Below are positions 11,241 through 22,929 of a DNA stretch of 64,000 nt, in pieces. Each line of letters starts with the position of its first letter. Position 1 is the first letter of the stretch. The position numbers and the translations under genes were made by a program. Under the pieces are notes generated by a model that saw only the letters and a list, made by a program, of their open reading frames with translations, searched no databases and was not told the origin of the DNA. Source of the stretch: Cheiracanthium punctorium (Eukaryota > Arthropoda > Arachnida > Araneae > Cheiracanthiidae); NCBI GenBank assembly GCA_038373885.1, contig JAWZYV010011902.1:1-64000 (forward strand), in the 5' to 3' direction.

Positions 11241-11545
11241 TCATTTCCGTCCATGAATAAAATAAACTCATTTTATTATACCCTGGACCAAGAGCGGCAT
11301 AGAAAATCGCTCAAATGCATTAAGGCAGATCAAATTAAGTACCTGAACAATCGAAGCTTGTTTTCACTTATTATCATTTTGACAATAGATTTCAATTTTA
11401 GAACTGCATTGAAAATCCACTAACTGTGTTGCATTTAAATTGCCTTGGAAAGATGCCGAATTGATTCTCTTCAGTTAAGTTTAGCATATGTACCTTAAAA
11501 GTTTGCAAAACATCGTCTCTAGTTGTATGCATCAGGGATACATCC
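11241..11545 (+). repeat. Diverged non-coding duplicate, copy 2 (partner 9891-10160)
   Basis: Partner of the segment about 1.35 kb upstream in the same orientation, recognised by the shared ordered blocks. The overlapping 95-residue open frame at 11136-11423 is not conserved in the partner, so I do not call a gene. Confidence 0.6.
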
Positions 11546-14500
11546 AAAGATTTAAGAAAATATTTCTAAGCATACGTTGAAGTTGTAAGGATTTGAAAAT
11601 AAATAAGGAAAAGCGAAATAAAGCCTGTTTTTTTAAACGGAACCTCGCAGTTCTTCATTTAGTTAAAATGTTGGAAGTAAAATCAAAATTATATAGATTA
11701 AGGTATTTGTATTCGCTTACTCAAAAGATTAGATACTCTACGAAGTAGAATTGGCAATCGTTATTTTCAAAAATGTAGACTCAGTTTCTTTTACAATCAA
11801 GACACAGCATTATGCAAGCCATTATACAGTGGGACCGTTTTTAATTTTGTCTTAAAATACTGCTATTGTTTACTTCAAATACAAATTTCTTAGTTATTTT
11901 TGATCACTTCACGATTGTTTCTTGTTGTTAAACATGATAAATGTACTGCACTATAAAAATCAATATTAAAAATGCAGCATGTAGACCATGATCTTTTTTC
12001 TTGAGAACGTAGGAATTAACTTTAAATTAATTAGGAAGCTACTTAGTTTTGTAAATTTACTGACTTTTTAATTTGAATTAAAACTAGGCAACGCGTACTT
12101 AAATGTTCTTTTGCAAAATATCTATTCATACATAAATTGTATCATGTTAGTTTTTATTGTTTTTGAATTCAGATTAATGTTTTCTCAAAACATCTCCCTA
12201 ACAAAACTGAATCCTAAAGCTAATTTCGAAGTTATTCACTATAAAATTTTGATGAGATTTTTTTTAATAATAATTTTACTCGGAAACAGAAAACAGTCAC
12301 CAAAAAAGGGCAAACTATATAAATATTGACATGCACACAGAGCTCCAAGTAAAAATATCTTCCGCATTTTGGTGGTATTATAAAGGGAAAAGTAGTTTTA
12401 AGGGGAAAATAGCTTTCTTGTCCATTTAATACACTTCAGTGGAAAATAGATAGTTATTGATCTATCGGAAGCATTTTATTTTCAAATGTTATCTTTGGTA
12501 TTTACTGAAAATTTATTGAACCAATTTAAAAATTTCAACTTTTGCACTTTATTCAAGTGTTACGTAACAACGCCGCCTCCTTTCTGAATAATAATAATAA
12601 TAATGATGATGAACCGAGCCTAAACGATATTTTCAGTTCCATTCTTGCAGAAAAAAGTTGTTGACAAGTATATTATATTTCAGATTTAATTTTGTCTATC
12701 TTTATATTATATTTTATAAATTTCTTTTTGAGGGGTGATCAACATGTTTATTTTTTGCTTAGAAATACTCAATATAAAGCCATTAGTATTATAACTATCG
12801 AAACTTAAAATATACATTTAAAAAATTGCCGGCATTTATTTTGGATATGATTTGCTGGCAAATTGCCGTAAATGATAGAAAATTTCACTTTGGTAGTAAA
12901 TTAATCATCCATTTAATTTCCTCTGAGTGTACCATACTAACATATCAAAGTAGCTCATCATTTGATATGCAATGATAAAAGTAGTGACAGAAAGATAAGT
13001 AGGATTCACCCTTAAGCCGTTCAAGATATTTATGTACCTCGATGAATATTTGACGCTTCGTAATTAAATTTGCTCGAAATGCTAATTATATTTTCTTTAT
13101 GCTATTTACTTTAGCGGAATAAGAAATGATATCTTGACATTTCTCCAACTTCTAAAAGTAACTAATAAAACGAATTATTGATAGTGACATATTTCATTAT
13201 AACTTATGACGTTTCAAAGCAATATGAAATATTGTATCGCTTCAAAAATAGGTTCATAAATGTTATAGCTAGAATTAGTAACACGCGTTGGTGAAGAAAC
13301 TAATATTAGCTTTCATACTTCGTGAGGATATTGCATTTAAACTCCTAAAAATAACTAAAGAATAGTGAAGTACTTGATAGCATAAGTGAAATTTACATGT
13401 TTAATACATGATTTACAGACGTGGTTCTTAAAGCAGTGAAGAAACACGGCATTTGTAAATGGCAAAAATGTTGCAATTTTACTTAGTATTTGAGCTTTAG
13501 TATTTGAACTTTATTTTATTCGGGCTAGGATTCCCATCAAACTGGAAACCCAAAATTTGCGGAATTATGTCGATATTGAGAACTAGTGGATGAACAAATG
13601 TACTCGCAAAGAATTCAAAGTACAATTTCAAAGGTATTCCACCAGCTGACATTAGCAGAAGCATATCTAATTTTTAGGGACTACCCACTCCCCTCCTCCT
13701 AGAGCGAGTAGCTCATTGATAGAGTCGATTTGAACTGTTCGCTGTTTTGGGGGACTACACTATGCATGTAGAAGCTTATGAGCAGTTTTGCATTCCATTA
13801 AAATATCAAGAGATTTTGTGATCGTGTAAATTAATAGCTGAACAGCAAAAACCTTGGAACTGAACACTAAAACAGTCATATTACATTGAAGATTGCTTAA
13901 AAATCGAGAGATATTCACAAATTCCAGTTGGTATAGTGATTGGCAGAATGACATTATTTCTGTACAACGTCGCTAGTCGAATGTGTTAGTGCGATGATCT
14001 CGCAATCTTGTCAAGCCAAGAATCTCTTCCCCACCTTGTAGGCATGGCATTCCTTAAAAGACGCTAAGTCGTAAGGACATTGGACGATAATACGTTTAAC
14101 TTTTGGAACTACAATAGATTTGATTAACCGTGAAGGCATATTTCCTCTAATCACCGGTAAGTAAATCAGCAATGCTTTATAAGCGGGCATATATTCTTTG
14201 CTTGCTGAAAGCTTATTTAAGCAGAATTCAATGCTACTTATACTGTCGATATGCGGACATTATTGTGTTTTTTTGCGAATAAACATAGTTCAGACTGGCA
14301 CAAAAGCAGCCGAAACTAATTTTCGCTAAAGCCAGGTGAACTTTAGTTTATTATATATTTTGAGTCTGGAAATAAAATATGGAATATGCTGGAAAGTAAT
14401 GTCATAAGTACTAGATTGGAGAGTATTTTCCAAAATTCGCAATTTATGGAGATAAGGGGATTGATAAGGGGAAAATCAATCAGGATTTTCACAAATCCTG

Positions 14501-14699
14501 ATTGATTTCAAAAAAGAAAAGGGATACCAGAAATATTCTTACTTTGAAATAAAAAATTTACGAATACCTAAAAATCGATTTCAGAAGCTTACAAATATAA
14601 CCTTTGAAGGAGGGTAGACGTGAAAAGGGGGAGGGTGACAAATTTTCTTGATAGACAATAAATACATGTATCTATGAAATTCATGCTTTAAAATTAATA
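11546..14699. other. AT-rich non-coding interval, nothing recognised
   Basis: Over 3 kb without recognisable transposon ends or coding motifs. A short (AAT)n/(GAT)n run lies at about 12588-12611. The open frames at 12111-12329 and 13760-13954 have no family resemblance. Confidence 0.45.
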
Positions 14700-14701
14700 T
14701 A

Positions 14702-15364
14702 CACTCTATAACGTGTTTGGAGACGCACAGGGCAGAGGGGGGATCCTGCTTTCACTATTGCACGCCGCACCGGCCCTCAACAAGGCATTATGGTCTGGGG
14801 TGCCATTTCCTTTGACAGCCGGACCTCTCTGGTCGTCATTAGAGGTACACTTACTGCACAGCGGTACGTGGACGACATCCTAAGACCTGTTTTGCTACTG
14901 TTCCTTTTGCAGTGCCCTGGGCTGGTTTTTCAGCAAGACAATGTCAGACCACATACGGCTCGTGTAGCTCTAAACTGTCTGCAAGCTTGTCAAACTCTTC
15001 CTTGGCCTGCCAGATCGCCAGATCTCTCTCCCATCGAGCATGTCTGGGATATGATCGGAAGGCGATTGCATCTGGCACGGACTGTTGATGAGTTCGTTCG
15101 ACAATTGGAGCGAATTTGGCAGTAAATACCGCAGGAGACCATCCGGGAGCTTTATCGGTCTATGCCACGCCGTGTGGCAACTTGTATCCAGGATAGCGGC
15201 GGGTCAACACCTTATTGAACTTGTTACTGTAACTCAAAAATAAATTATTCAATTGTTCTGAAATTTTAATCATTTACTATTCTGTATATTGTCTTCCTAT
15301 CCACCAATTTTCGTCTCAATCGGACACCTCCTTCTTGGTGCGTCGATTTATTTGTTATAGAGTA
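14702..15364 (+). mobile_element. Internally deleted Tc1-like transposon
   Basis: The left end CACTCTATAAC (14702-14712) is matched by the inverted right end GTTATAGAGTA (15354-15364), with TA at 14700-14701 and 15365-15366. The left terminal repeat joins directly to the middle of a transposase frame, so the 5' half of the gene and the left subterminal region are deleted. The right side keeps the usual non-coding tail after the transposase. About 663 bp, compared with 1.3-1.7 kb for complete Tc1 elements. Confidence 0.8.
14712..15218 (+). pseudogene. Tc1-like DD34E transposase, truncated, with premature stop
   Basis: The plus-strand frame keeps the catalytic half of a Tc1-type transposase: GIMVWGAISFDSR, then FQQDNVRPHTARVALN with the second catalytic aspartate, then WPARSPDLSPIEHVWD with the catalytic glutamate 34 residues later. 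The N-terminal helix-turn-helix domains and first catalytic Asp are missing. An in-frame TAA at 15123-15125 interrupts the C-terminus where the family normally has Glu; the frame then continues through a normal-looking tail to TGA at 15216-15218. Truncation plus stop make it inactive. The very conserved residues suggest a young family, probably still active elsewhere in the genome (inference). Confidence 0.92.
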
Positions 15365-15538
15365 TATATATATGTATATTATGAGTCCTATTCTTATACA
15401 CAGCTTGTTTTTAATTCAATACTTGTTGGAAATTTAGTTATTTAGATTTATCTAAGAAAGGGTCATTACTCTCCGGTACAGCTAATATTCTAATATAGTT
15501 TTTCTACTTTAAGGGTTCATTTTAAACACCCATTTTGC

Positions 15539-15763
15539 CTCACCATGGCACAGTGGTTATGCCACTGAAAATGGTAGATGGCCGAAGTGTGAAGGTCCTG
15601 GGTTCGGGTCCCATCGCGCGGCTGTCGGTCTGGAGTTTTGGTAGGTTTTCTCCAGATGTAACGTGAATACGCGTTAGAACCCCTTAGACAGTCCTCCTAC
15701 CAAGGCACCCACACCCCCTTGGCAGATCGTCCTAGTGTAGCGTTGCCATAATCACATACAACA
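15539..15763 (+). mobile_element. tRNA-derived SINE, family 1, copy 1
   Basis: The element is bounded by 17-bp direct repeats with one mismatch (15522-15538 and 15764-15780; TTAAACACCCATTTTGC against TTAAACACCCACTTTGC). Its head contains an A-box-like TGGCACAGTGGTTATGC and a B-box-like GGGTTCGGGTCCC, the internal RNA polymerase III promoter of tRNA-derived SINEs. A second copy (34438-34679) shares most of the sequence, including ATCGCGCGGCTGTCG and TTTTCTC..AGATGTAACGTGA. Confidence 0.85.
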
Positions 15764-15780
15764 TTAAACACCCACTTTGC

Positions 15781-16880
15781 TGTACTAATCAGTTCAGGCT
15801 TTATCCGTTAGAAGGCCGGTAACTGTCCCCGGCAGATTGAAATGCCTAAAATCTTTTGCGTCTGCTCAAGACATCCCACTGACCTTTCACCGACATCACA
15901 GTGTCAATACAGGTACCCAGGCAGCATTGCCGATTCCGATTCGCCAATTAGCCAGAAGCGAAGTCTTTGTTCCTGGTTGGGCAATTTCCCCGAGGATATG
16001 AAATACCACTTATTTCAAATAGCGAGAATACGAAGGTGCCACTCAAGTGGACAGCAGCTGAACACATCCTTTAAGCTTTGGAATTTTATCAATGAACAAA
16101 GTTCATATCAATGAACACTAGTTCATATTCTGATTCAAAGCGTTACTTATCGTTATTTGTTTAACGTAATCTGTATAGTTGCTACGCTTTATACACGTAT
16201 TAGGTATGTGCATATAAAGATGATGAATTATACCAGTTTACGTTATACTACATTCTTCGGTATTTTTAAAAATACTTCATTTCTTCCTTATTTTGTAATG
16301 AAACCTATCAATAAAAGCAAGCTTCAATAATCTCTTCTGTATAGCAAATTAAAGCATAACAGTCAATACATAATCTTGCTTGAAATGCATCAAATTATTA
16401 TGTCAAAGATAAGTTTGTTTATAATCTTTCTACATTTGATTTAATGCTAATTACATTTCTAACAGAATAATGTAATGAAAACTCGCATAATCTTTACCAT
16501 GTTTAATTTACATGCATTCTCTTAAAGTATTACGTCTAGTAATTTCCTCCTATTTACTGTTTAATTCCTTTTAATGATGCCTGCAGTAAAGTTCCTTCAA
16601 TGACTATACTTGGCATGTATAAGAGGATATGACATGCCTGAAAGGCAAACTGGATAGTATGGATTTGAACTTTTATGTTTCAAAAGGAGCTCAATTTTAA
16701 TTAGCATATACTTAGAAAACTAGCAATTTAGGGATTTGAAATGATTTAAGCACGTATTTCTTTTTTTTCTGCTTTTTATTAGGAAGTGTGAATACAGAGT
16801 GTTTTACACTTGAAAAACAAAGATATATCATTGCAAAGTCATCGATTAAAAAACATTTTCCAACACAACTATATATAATG
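15781..16880. other. Non-coding spacer, nothing recognised
   Basis: Slightly more complex sequence at 15781-16100 covers an open frame (15842-16114) with no family motif that I recognise. The rest is AT-rich with no array or terminal repeat. Confidence 0.4.
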
Positions 16881-16881
16881 A

Positions 16882-18849
16882 CTAGCTGACCCGGCAAACG
16901 TTGTTTTGCCATATAAATTATTCCTAGGATTATTTTAGTAGAAAGAAATGACTAACTTATTGTAAGTGTGTGAGGATGTGGTATATGAGTGGAAGAGGCA
17001 TGGAGCGCTGTGAACAATGCTGGAATATAAAAATAACACAATACCAAACATTTATATTTTTAATTCATTGTAATTTATTCTTTACATTTATATATATCGC
17101 TAATTACAATAATTTTACTAAAAAATAATATCAATCCTTTAACGGAATAGAGTGACTAATATTTTTAGCTAACACAAACAAACTGCATGGTTTGCCCACT
17201 CGAGATCATGCCACGTATAATTGTCCGTGTGAAAAAATGGCGTGCTCAAATCTAAGCCACAAACAAACATAGTTTGGCCTTGAGACTTATTCATAGTCAT
17301 TCCATAAAAAATTTTGTCCAAAAAAAATAATAATAAAAAGATGAAAATCTGAAACATTTTCAGATTTTAAATACGCACTATAGCGCTATATATTAAAATC
17401 GTGTCATAATTTATGCGTCGTCCCTATTTTTCTCTCATATTCCCTTAAGTTGGAAAGTGTATATTATTCATGACTGTGCTGTATTTTTTTTTCTTGTTTC
17501 GTAAAACCCATCTTTGGAATCGAAATCTATCTTAAAATCGTCTACTAAAACTATTTTACAATATTCGCCAAGTATATTACAACTACACTTCATCGTTCTA
17601 TATATTGTTTCGAATGCGCATCATAATACATGCGTATACCATGTATGTCTTTCTTGGGTTGATTACTACTTTAACGCCTCGACTCTCGCCAAGGTGGCGA
17701 TCATTAAACATATGCAGTTACAATGACAATTTTTTGCATTTATGTGGCAATCATAATTTAGAATTAAAATGGCGATTTGGAACAACATGTAAGCACAGCA
17801 TGCCGTTACATTTTTATTTATTTTGGATTGCCAATTAATGTAGTTGTAAAAAAAATGTGTCTTCAAATTCCTTAACTGGTGCGTTTATCGCTAATTTGTT
17901 TACTTTAGTTTTCATCTAGTTCTTTTGGGAGCGCCTAAACGGTACGTACGTATTATGCCGGCGATCACTTCCGCCAAACTACTTTTTCGTCAAATTTGCT
18001 GGCAAACTATTGCCAATCGTATTCCAAACCATCAACAATTTCATGTGCCCGGCATTTATCTTGGTGAAAATTGCTTGTCTTGGAGGACCGCCGGGATAAT
18101 ACGTAAGTACCGTTGAAACTTGTGCATTACTCCCAGAGACACATGACTGAAAGCTCGCTAAAGTACGGGGATTTTTTAGGTTGGCGAGAGTGGGGGGCGT
18201 TAAAATAGGAATCAACTCTTTCTTGTACCATAAAACACATCTTTGGAATCGAAATCTATCTTAAAATCGCCTACTGAAACTGTTTTACAATCTTCTCCAG
18301 GCATATTCCTCCTATAGGCATATTCCAACTATGCCGCAAAGACATGAAATAGAAATCATAATCCATTAACGTACAGTGTTTTCCTTTCTTGTTCCAAAAA
18401 GCACTTCTTCAGAATAGAAATCAATATTAAAATTGCCTAATAAAACTGTGTTACAATATACGCCAGGCGTTTTCTAACTATACTTGAAATATATTTATAA
18501 TAAATTGTCACGTTTTGGCTCCCCATTTAGCGATCCATTATCAAAAATTGCAAATCCTTGTGCGACTTTCAACATTTTATTAACGCCCCCCCCCCTCTCC
18601 ACGTTATCTGGCAAACACATTTGAAAAGGGACTCGATGCGCTAATGCCTAGACAAAAATCCTGATTGAACTTATTAGCACTCTGGTGCTAAAAATTTTGA
18701 GGTGGACCGCCCTTGTGACTTAGGGGTATGAGACAAAATCATATTCGCAGACCTAACGAATATACATATAAAATTTCTTTAAAATCGGTTGAGCCGTTTT
18801 GGAGGAGTATGGTAGCTAACACTGTGACATGAGAATTTTATTTATTAGA
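16882..18849 (-). mobile_element. Helitron, minus strand, 3' end with helicase remnant
   Basis: Read on the minus strand, the 3' end is at 16882: a hairpin (GGCAAA / TTTGCC), then GGGTCAG and terminal CTAG, followed by T (complement of 16881). Minus-strand 5' ends of the type TCTAATAAATAAAATTC start at 18849, preceded by A. The left part keeps a PIF1-like helicase remnant (17131-17335). The same 5' terminus recurs at 20756 and 22673, and as a diverged TCTAATATATAAAATTC at 24574 and 25492, because the body is tandemly amplified. Which 5' end belonged to the original insertion cannot be decided by eye; 24574 is also possible. Confidence 0.7.
17131..17335 (-). pseudogene. Helitron PIF1-like helicase, C-terminal remnant
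   Basis: The minus-strand frame has YGMTMNKSQGQT followed by GLDLSTPFFHTDNY. This is the C-terminal helicase motif of PIF1-type and Helitron helicases (family consensus MTINKSQGQT). Downstream the frame is disturbed and a trace AKNISHSIPLKD is readable in another frame (about 17131-17165), so at least one frameshift separates them. No Rep/HUH domain or Walker A segment is seen. About 65 residues remain of a protein normally over 1000. It lies just inside the minus-strand Helitron 3' end, where the helicase C-terminus belongs, which supports both calls. Confidence 0.75.
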
Positions 18850-19077
18850 TATACCCAATATGAGTTCAATCGAATGTACCGTTTAAACGCTAGAGCACTT
18901 TCAAGAATTTCCCCCCCATAAGCCATAATGTAAAAGAAATCTTTGTAGTAGCCCAGTAGAAAAACTATAAGTTCTATACACATCAAAATCAATGTCGGTC
19001 TTACGATGGTGGTTTATAACATATATACCCAATTTGAGCTCAATCGAATGCCCCGTTTAGGAGCTATCGTGTTCACT

Positions 19078-19115
<38 letters not shown>

Positions 19116-20984
19116 AACATACATCTCGTAAAAATAGCATAAATGAATTCAGAAGACCTCAAAACGTGTTAATATATCAAAATCTCGAAGTAAAATTTTT
19201 TCATGATTACAATACTTTCCTTACAGGATACATGTTCGGAAAGAAAAAAGGATGAAAATCTGAAACACTTTCAGGTTTTAAATACACACTATAGTGCTAT
19301 ATATTAAAATCGTATCATTAATTATACGTTGTCCCTATTTTTCTTACTTATTCCATTAAGTTTCAAAAGTGTATCATTATTCATGACAGTGCTGTATTTT
19401 TCTTGCTTGTTTCGTAAAACCCATCTTTGGAATCGAAATCTATCTTAAAATCGCCTACTAAAACTATTTTACAATCTTCGCCAAGTATATTACAAATATA
19501 CTTCATCGTTTTATATATTGTTTCGAATGTCCATCATAATCCATGAATGTACCGGTTTGTTTTTCTTGGGTTGATTCCTACTTTAACGCCCCGACTCTCG
19601 CCAAGGTGGCGATCATTAAACATATGCAGTTACCATGACGATTTTTGCATTAATGTGGCAATCGTAATTTAGAAATAAAATGGCGATTTGGAAAAACATG
19701 TAAGCAAAGCATGCCGTTACATTTTTATTTATTTTGAATTGCCAATTAATGTAGTTTTAATAATTAAGTGTCTTCAGATTCCTTAACTGGTGCGTTTATC
19801 GCTAGTTTGTTTACTTTAGTTTTTATCTGGTTTTTTTGGGAGCGTTGATACTTACTTACCGTAACTAACCTAACTTCGATACTTACCGTATCGTACAATC
19901 GTATTCCAAACCATCAACAATTTCATGTGCCCGGCATTTATCTTGGTGAAAAATTGCTTGTCTTGCCGGACCGCCGGGATAATACGTAAGTACCGTTAAA
20001 TCTTGAGCATAACTCCCAGAGACCCATGACTGCAAAGCTCGCCAAAGTACTGTGATTTTTTAGGTTGGCGAGAGTGGGGATGTTAAAATAGGAATCAACT
20101 CTTTCTTGTACCATAAAACGCATCTTTGGAATCGAAATCTTATCTTGGAATCTTAAAATCGCCTACTGAGATTGTTTTACAATCTTCGCCAGGCATATTC
20201 TTCCTGTAGGCATATTCCAACTATACCGCAAAGACATTTTAAATGCTGTTTGGAATGGGCATCATAATCCACGAGTGTACCTTGTTTTCCTTTCTTGTTC
20301 CACAGAGAACTTCTTAGAAATAGAAATCTATATTAAAATCTCCTAATAAAACTCTTTTACAATATACGCCAGGCGTTTTCTAACTATACGCGAAATATAT
20401 TTATAATAAATTGTCGCGTTTTGGCACCACATTTAGCGATCCATTATCAAAAATTGCAAATCCTTGTGCGACTTTCAACATTTTATTAACGCCCCCCCCC
20501 CCTCTCCACGTTATCTGGCAAACACATTTGAAAAGGGACTCGATGCGCTAATGCCTAGACAAAAATCCTGATTGAACTTATTAGCACTCTGGTGCTAAAA
20601 ATTTTGAGGTGGACCGCCCTTGTGACTTAGGGGTATGAGACAAAATCATATTCGCAGACCTAACGAATATACATATAAAATTTCTTTAAAATCGGTTGAG
20701 CCGTTTTGGAGGAGTATGGTAGCTAACACTGTGACATGAGAATTTTATTTATTAGATATACCCAATATGAGTTCAATCGAATGTACCGTTTAAACGCTAG
20801 AGCACTTTCAAGAATTTCCCCCCCATAAGCCATAATGTAAAAGAAATCTTTGTAGTAGCCCAGTAGAAAAACTATAAGTTCTATACACATCAAAATCAAT
20901 GTCGGTCTTACGATGGTGGTTTATAACATATATACCCAATTTGAGCTCAATCGAATGCCCCGTTTAGGAGCTATCGTGTTCACT

Positions 20985-21024
<40 letters not shown>

Positions 21025-22891
21025 AACATACATCTCGTAAAAATAGCATAAATGAATTCAGAAGACCTCAAAACGTGTTAATATATCAAAATCTCGAAGT
21101 AAAATTTTTTCATGATTACAATACTTTCCTTACAGGATACATGTTCGGAAAGAAAAAAGGATGAAAATCTGAAACACTTTCAGGTTTTAAATACACACTA
21201 TAGTGCTATATATTAAAATCGTATCATTAATTATACGTTGTCCCTATTTTTCTTACTTATTCCATTAAGTTTCAAAAGTGTATCATTATTCATGACAGTG
21301 CTGTATTTTTCTTGCTTGTTTCGTAAAACCCATCTTTGGAATCGAAATCTATCTTAAAATCGCCTACTAAAACTATTTTACAATCTTCGCCAAGTATATT
21401 ACAAATATACTTCATCGTTTTATATATTGTTTCGAATGTCCATCATAATCCATGAATGTACCGGTTTGTTTTTCTTGGGTTGATTCCTACTTTAACGCCC
21501 CGACTCTCGCCAAGGTGGCGATCATTAAACATATGCAGTTACCATGACGATTTTTGCATTAATGTGGCAATCGTAATTTAGAAATAAAATGGCGATTTGG
21601 AAAAACATGTAAGCAAAGCATGCCGTTACATTTTTATTTATTTTGAATTGCCAATTAATGTAGTTTTAATAATTAAGTGTCTTCAGATTCCTTAACTGGT
21701 GCGTTTATCGCTAGTTTGTTTACTTTAGTTTTTATCTGGTTTTTTTGGGAGCGTTGATACTTACTTACCGTAACTAACCTAACTTGATACTTACCGTATC
21801 GTACAATCGTATTCCAAACCATCAACAATTTCATGTGCCCGGCATTTATCTTGGTGAAAAATTGCTTGTCTTGCCGGACCGCCGGGATAATACGTAAGTA
21901 CCGTTAAATCTTGAGCATAACTCCCAGAGACCCATGACTGCAAAGCTCGCCAAAGTACTGTGATTTTTTAGGTTGGCGAGAGTGGGGATGTTAAAATAGG
22001 AATCAACTCTTTCTTGTACCATAAAACGCATCTTTGGAATCGAAATCTTATCTTGGAATCTTAAAATCGCCTACTGAGATTGTTTTACAATCTTCGCCAG
22101 GCATATTCTTCCTGTAGGCATATTCCAACTATACCGCAAAGACATTTTAAATGCTGTTTGGAATGGGCATCATAATCCACGAGTGTACCTTGTTTTCCTT
22201 TCTTGTTCCACAGAGAACTTCTTAGAAATAGAAATCTATATTAAAATCTCCTAATAAAACTCTTTTACAATATACGCCAGGCGTTTTCTAACTATACTTG
22301 AAATATATTTATAATAAATTGTCACGTTTTGGCTCCCCATTTAGCGATCCATTATCAAAAATTGCAAATCCTTGTGCGACTTTCAACATTTTATTAACGC
22401 CCCCCCCCCTCTCCACGTTATCTGGCAAACACATTTGAAAAGGGACTCGATGCGCTAATGCCTAGACAAAAATCCTGATTGAACTTATTAGCACTCTGGT
22501 GCTAAAAATTTTGAGATGGACCGCCCTTGTGACTTAGGGGTATGAGACAAAATCATATTCGCAGACCTAACGAATATACATATAAAATTTCTTTAAAATC
22601 GGTTGAGCCGTTTTGGAGGAGTATGGTAGCTAACACTGTGACATGAGAATTTTATTTATTAGATATACCCAATATGAGTTCAATCGAATGTACCGTTTAA
22701 ACGCTAGAGCACTTTCAAGAATTTCCCCCCCATAAGCCATAATGTAAAAGAAATCTTTGTAGTAGCCCAGTAGAAAAACTATAAGTTCTATACACATCAA
22801 AATCAATGTCGGTCTTACGATGGTGGTTTATAACATATATACCCAATTTGAGCTCAATCGAATGCCCCGTTTAGGAGCTATCGTGTTCACT

Positions 22892-22929
<38 letters not shown>

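Noticed and set aside
15550..15610. Possible tRNA gene at the 15.5-kb tRNA-like head
   Set aside because: The A and B boxes are followed by a long non-tRNA body and the unit is bounded by target-site duplications; it is a SINE, not a functional tRNA.
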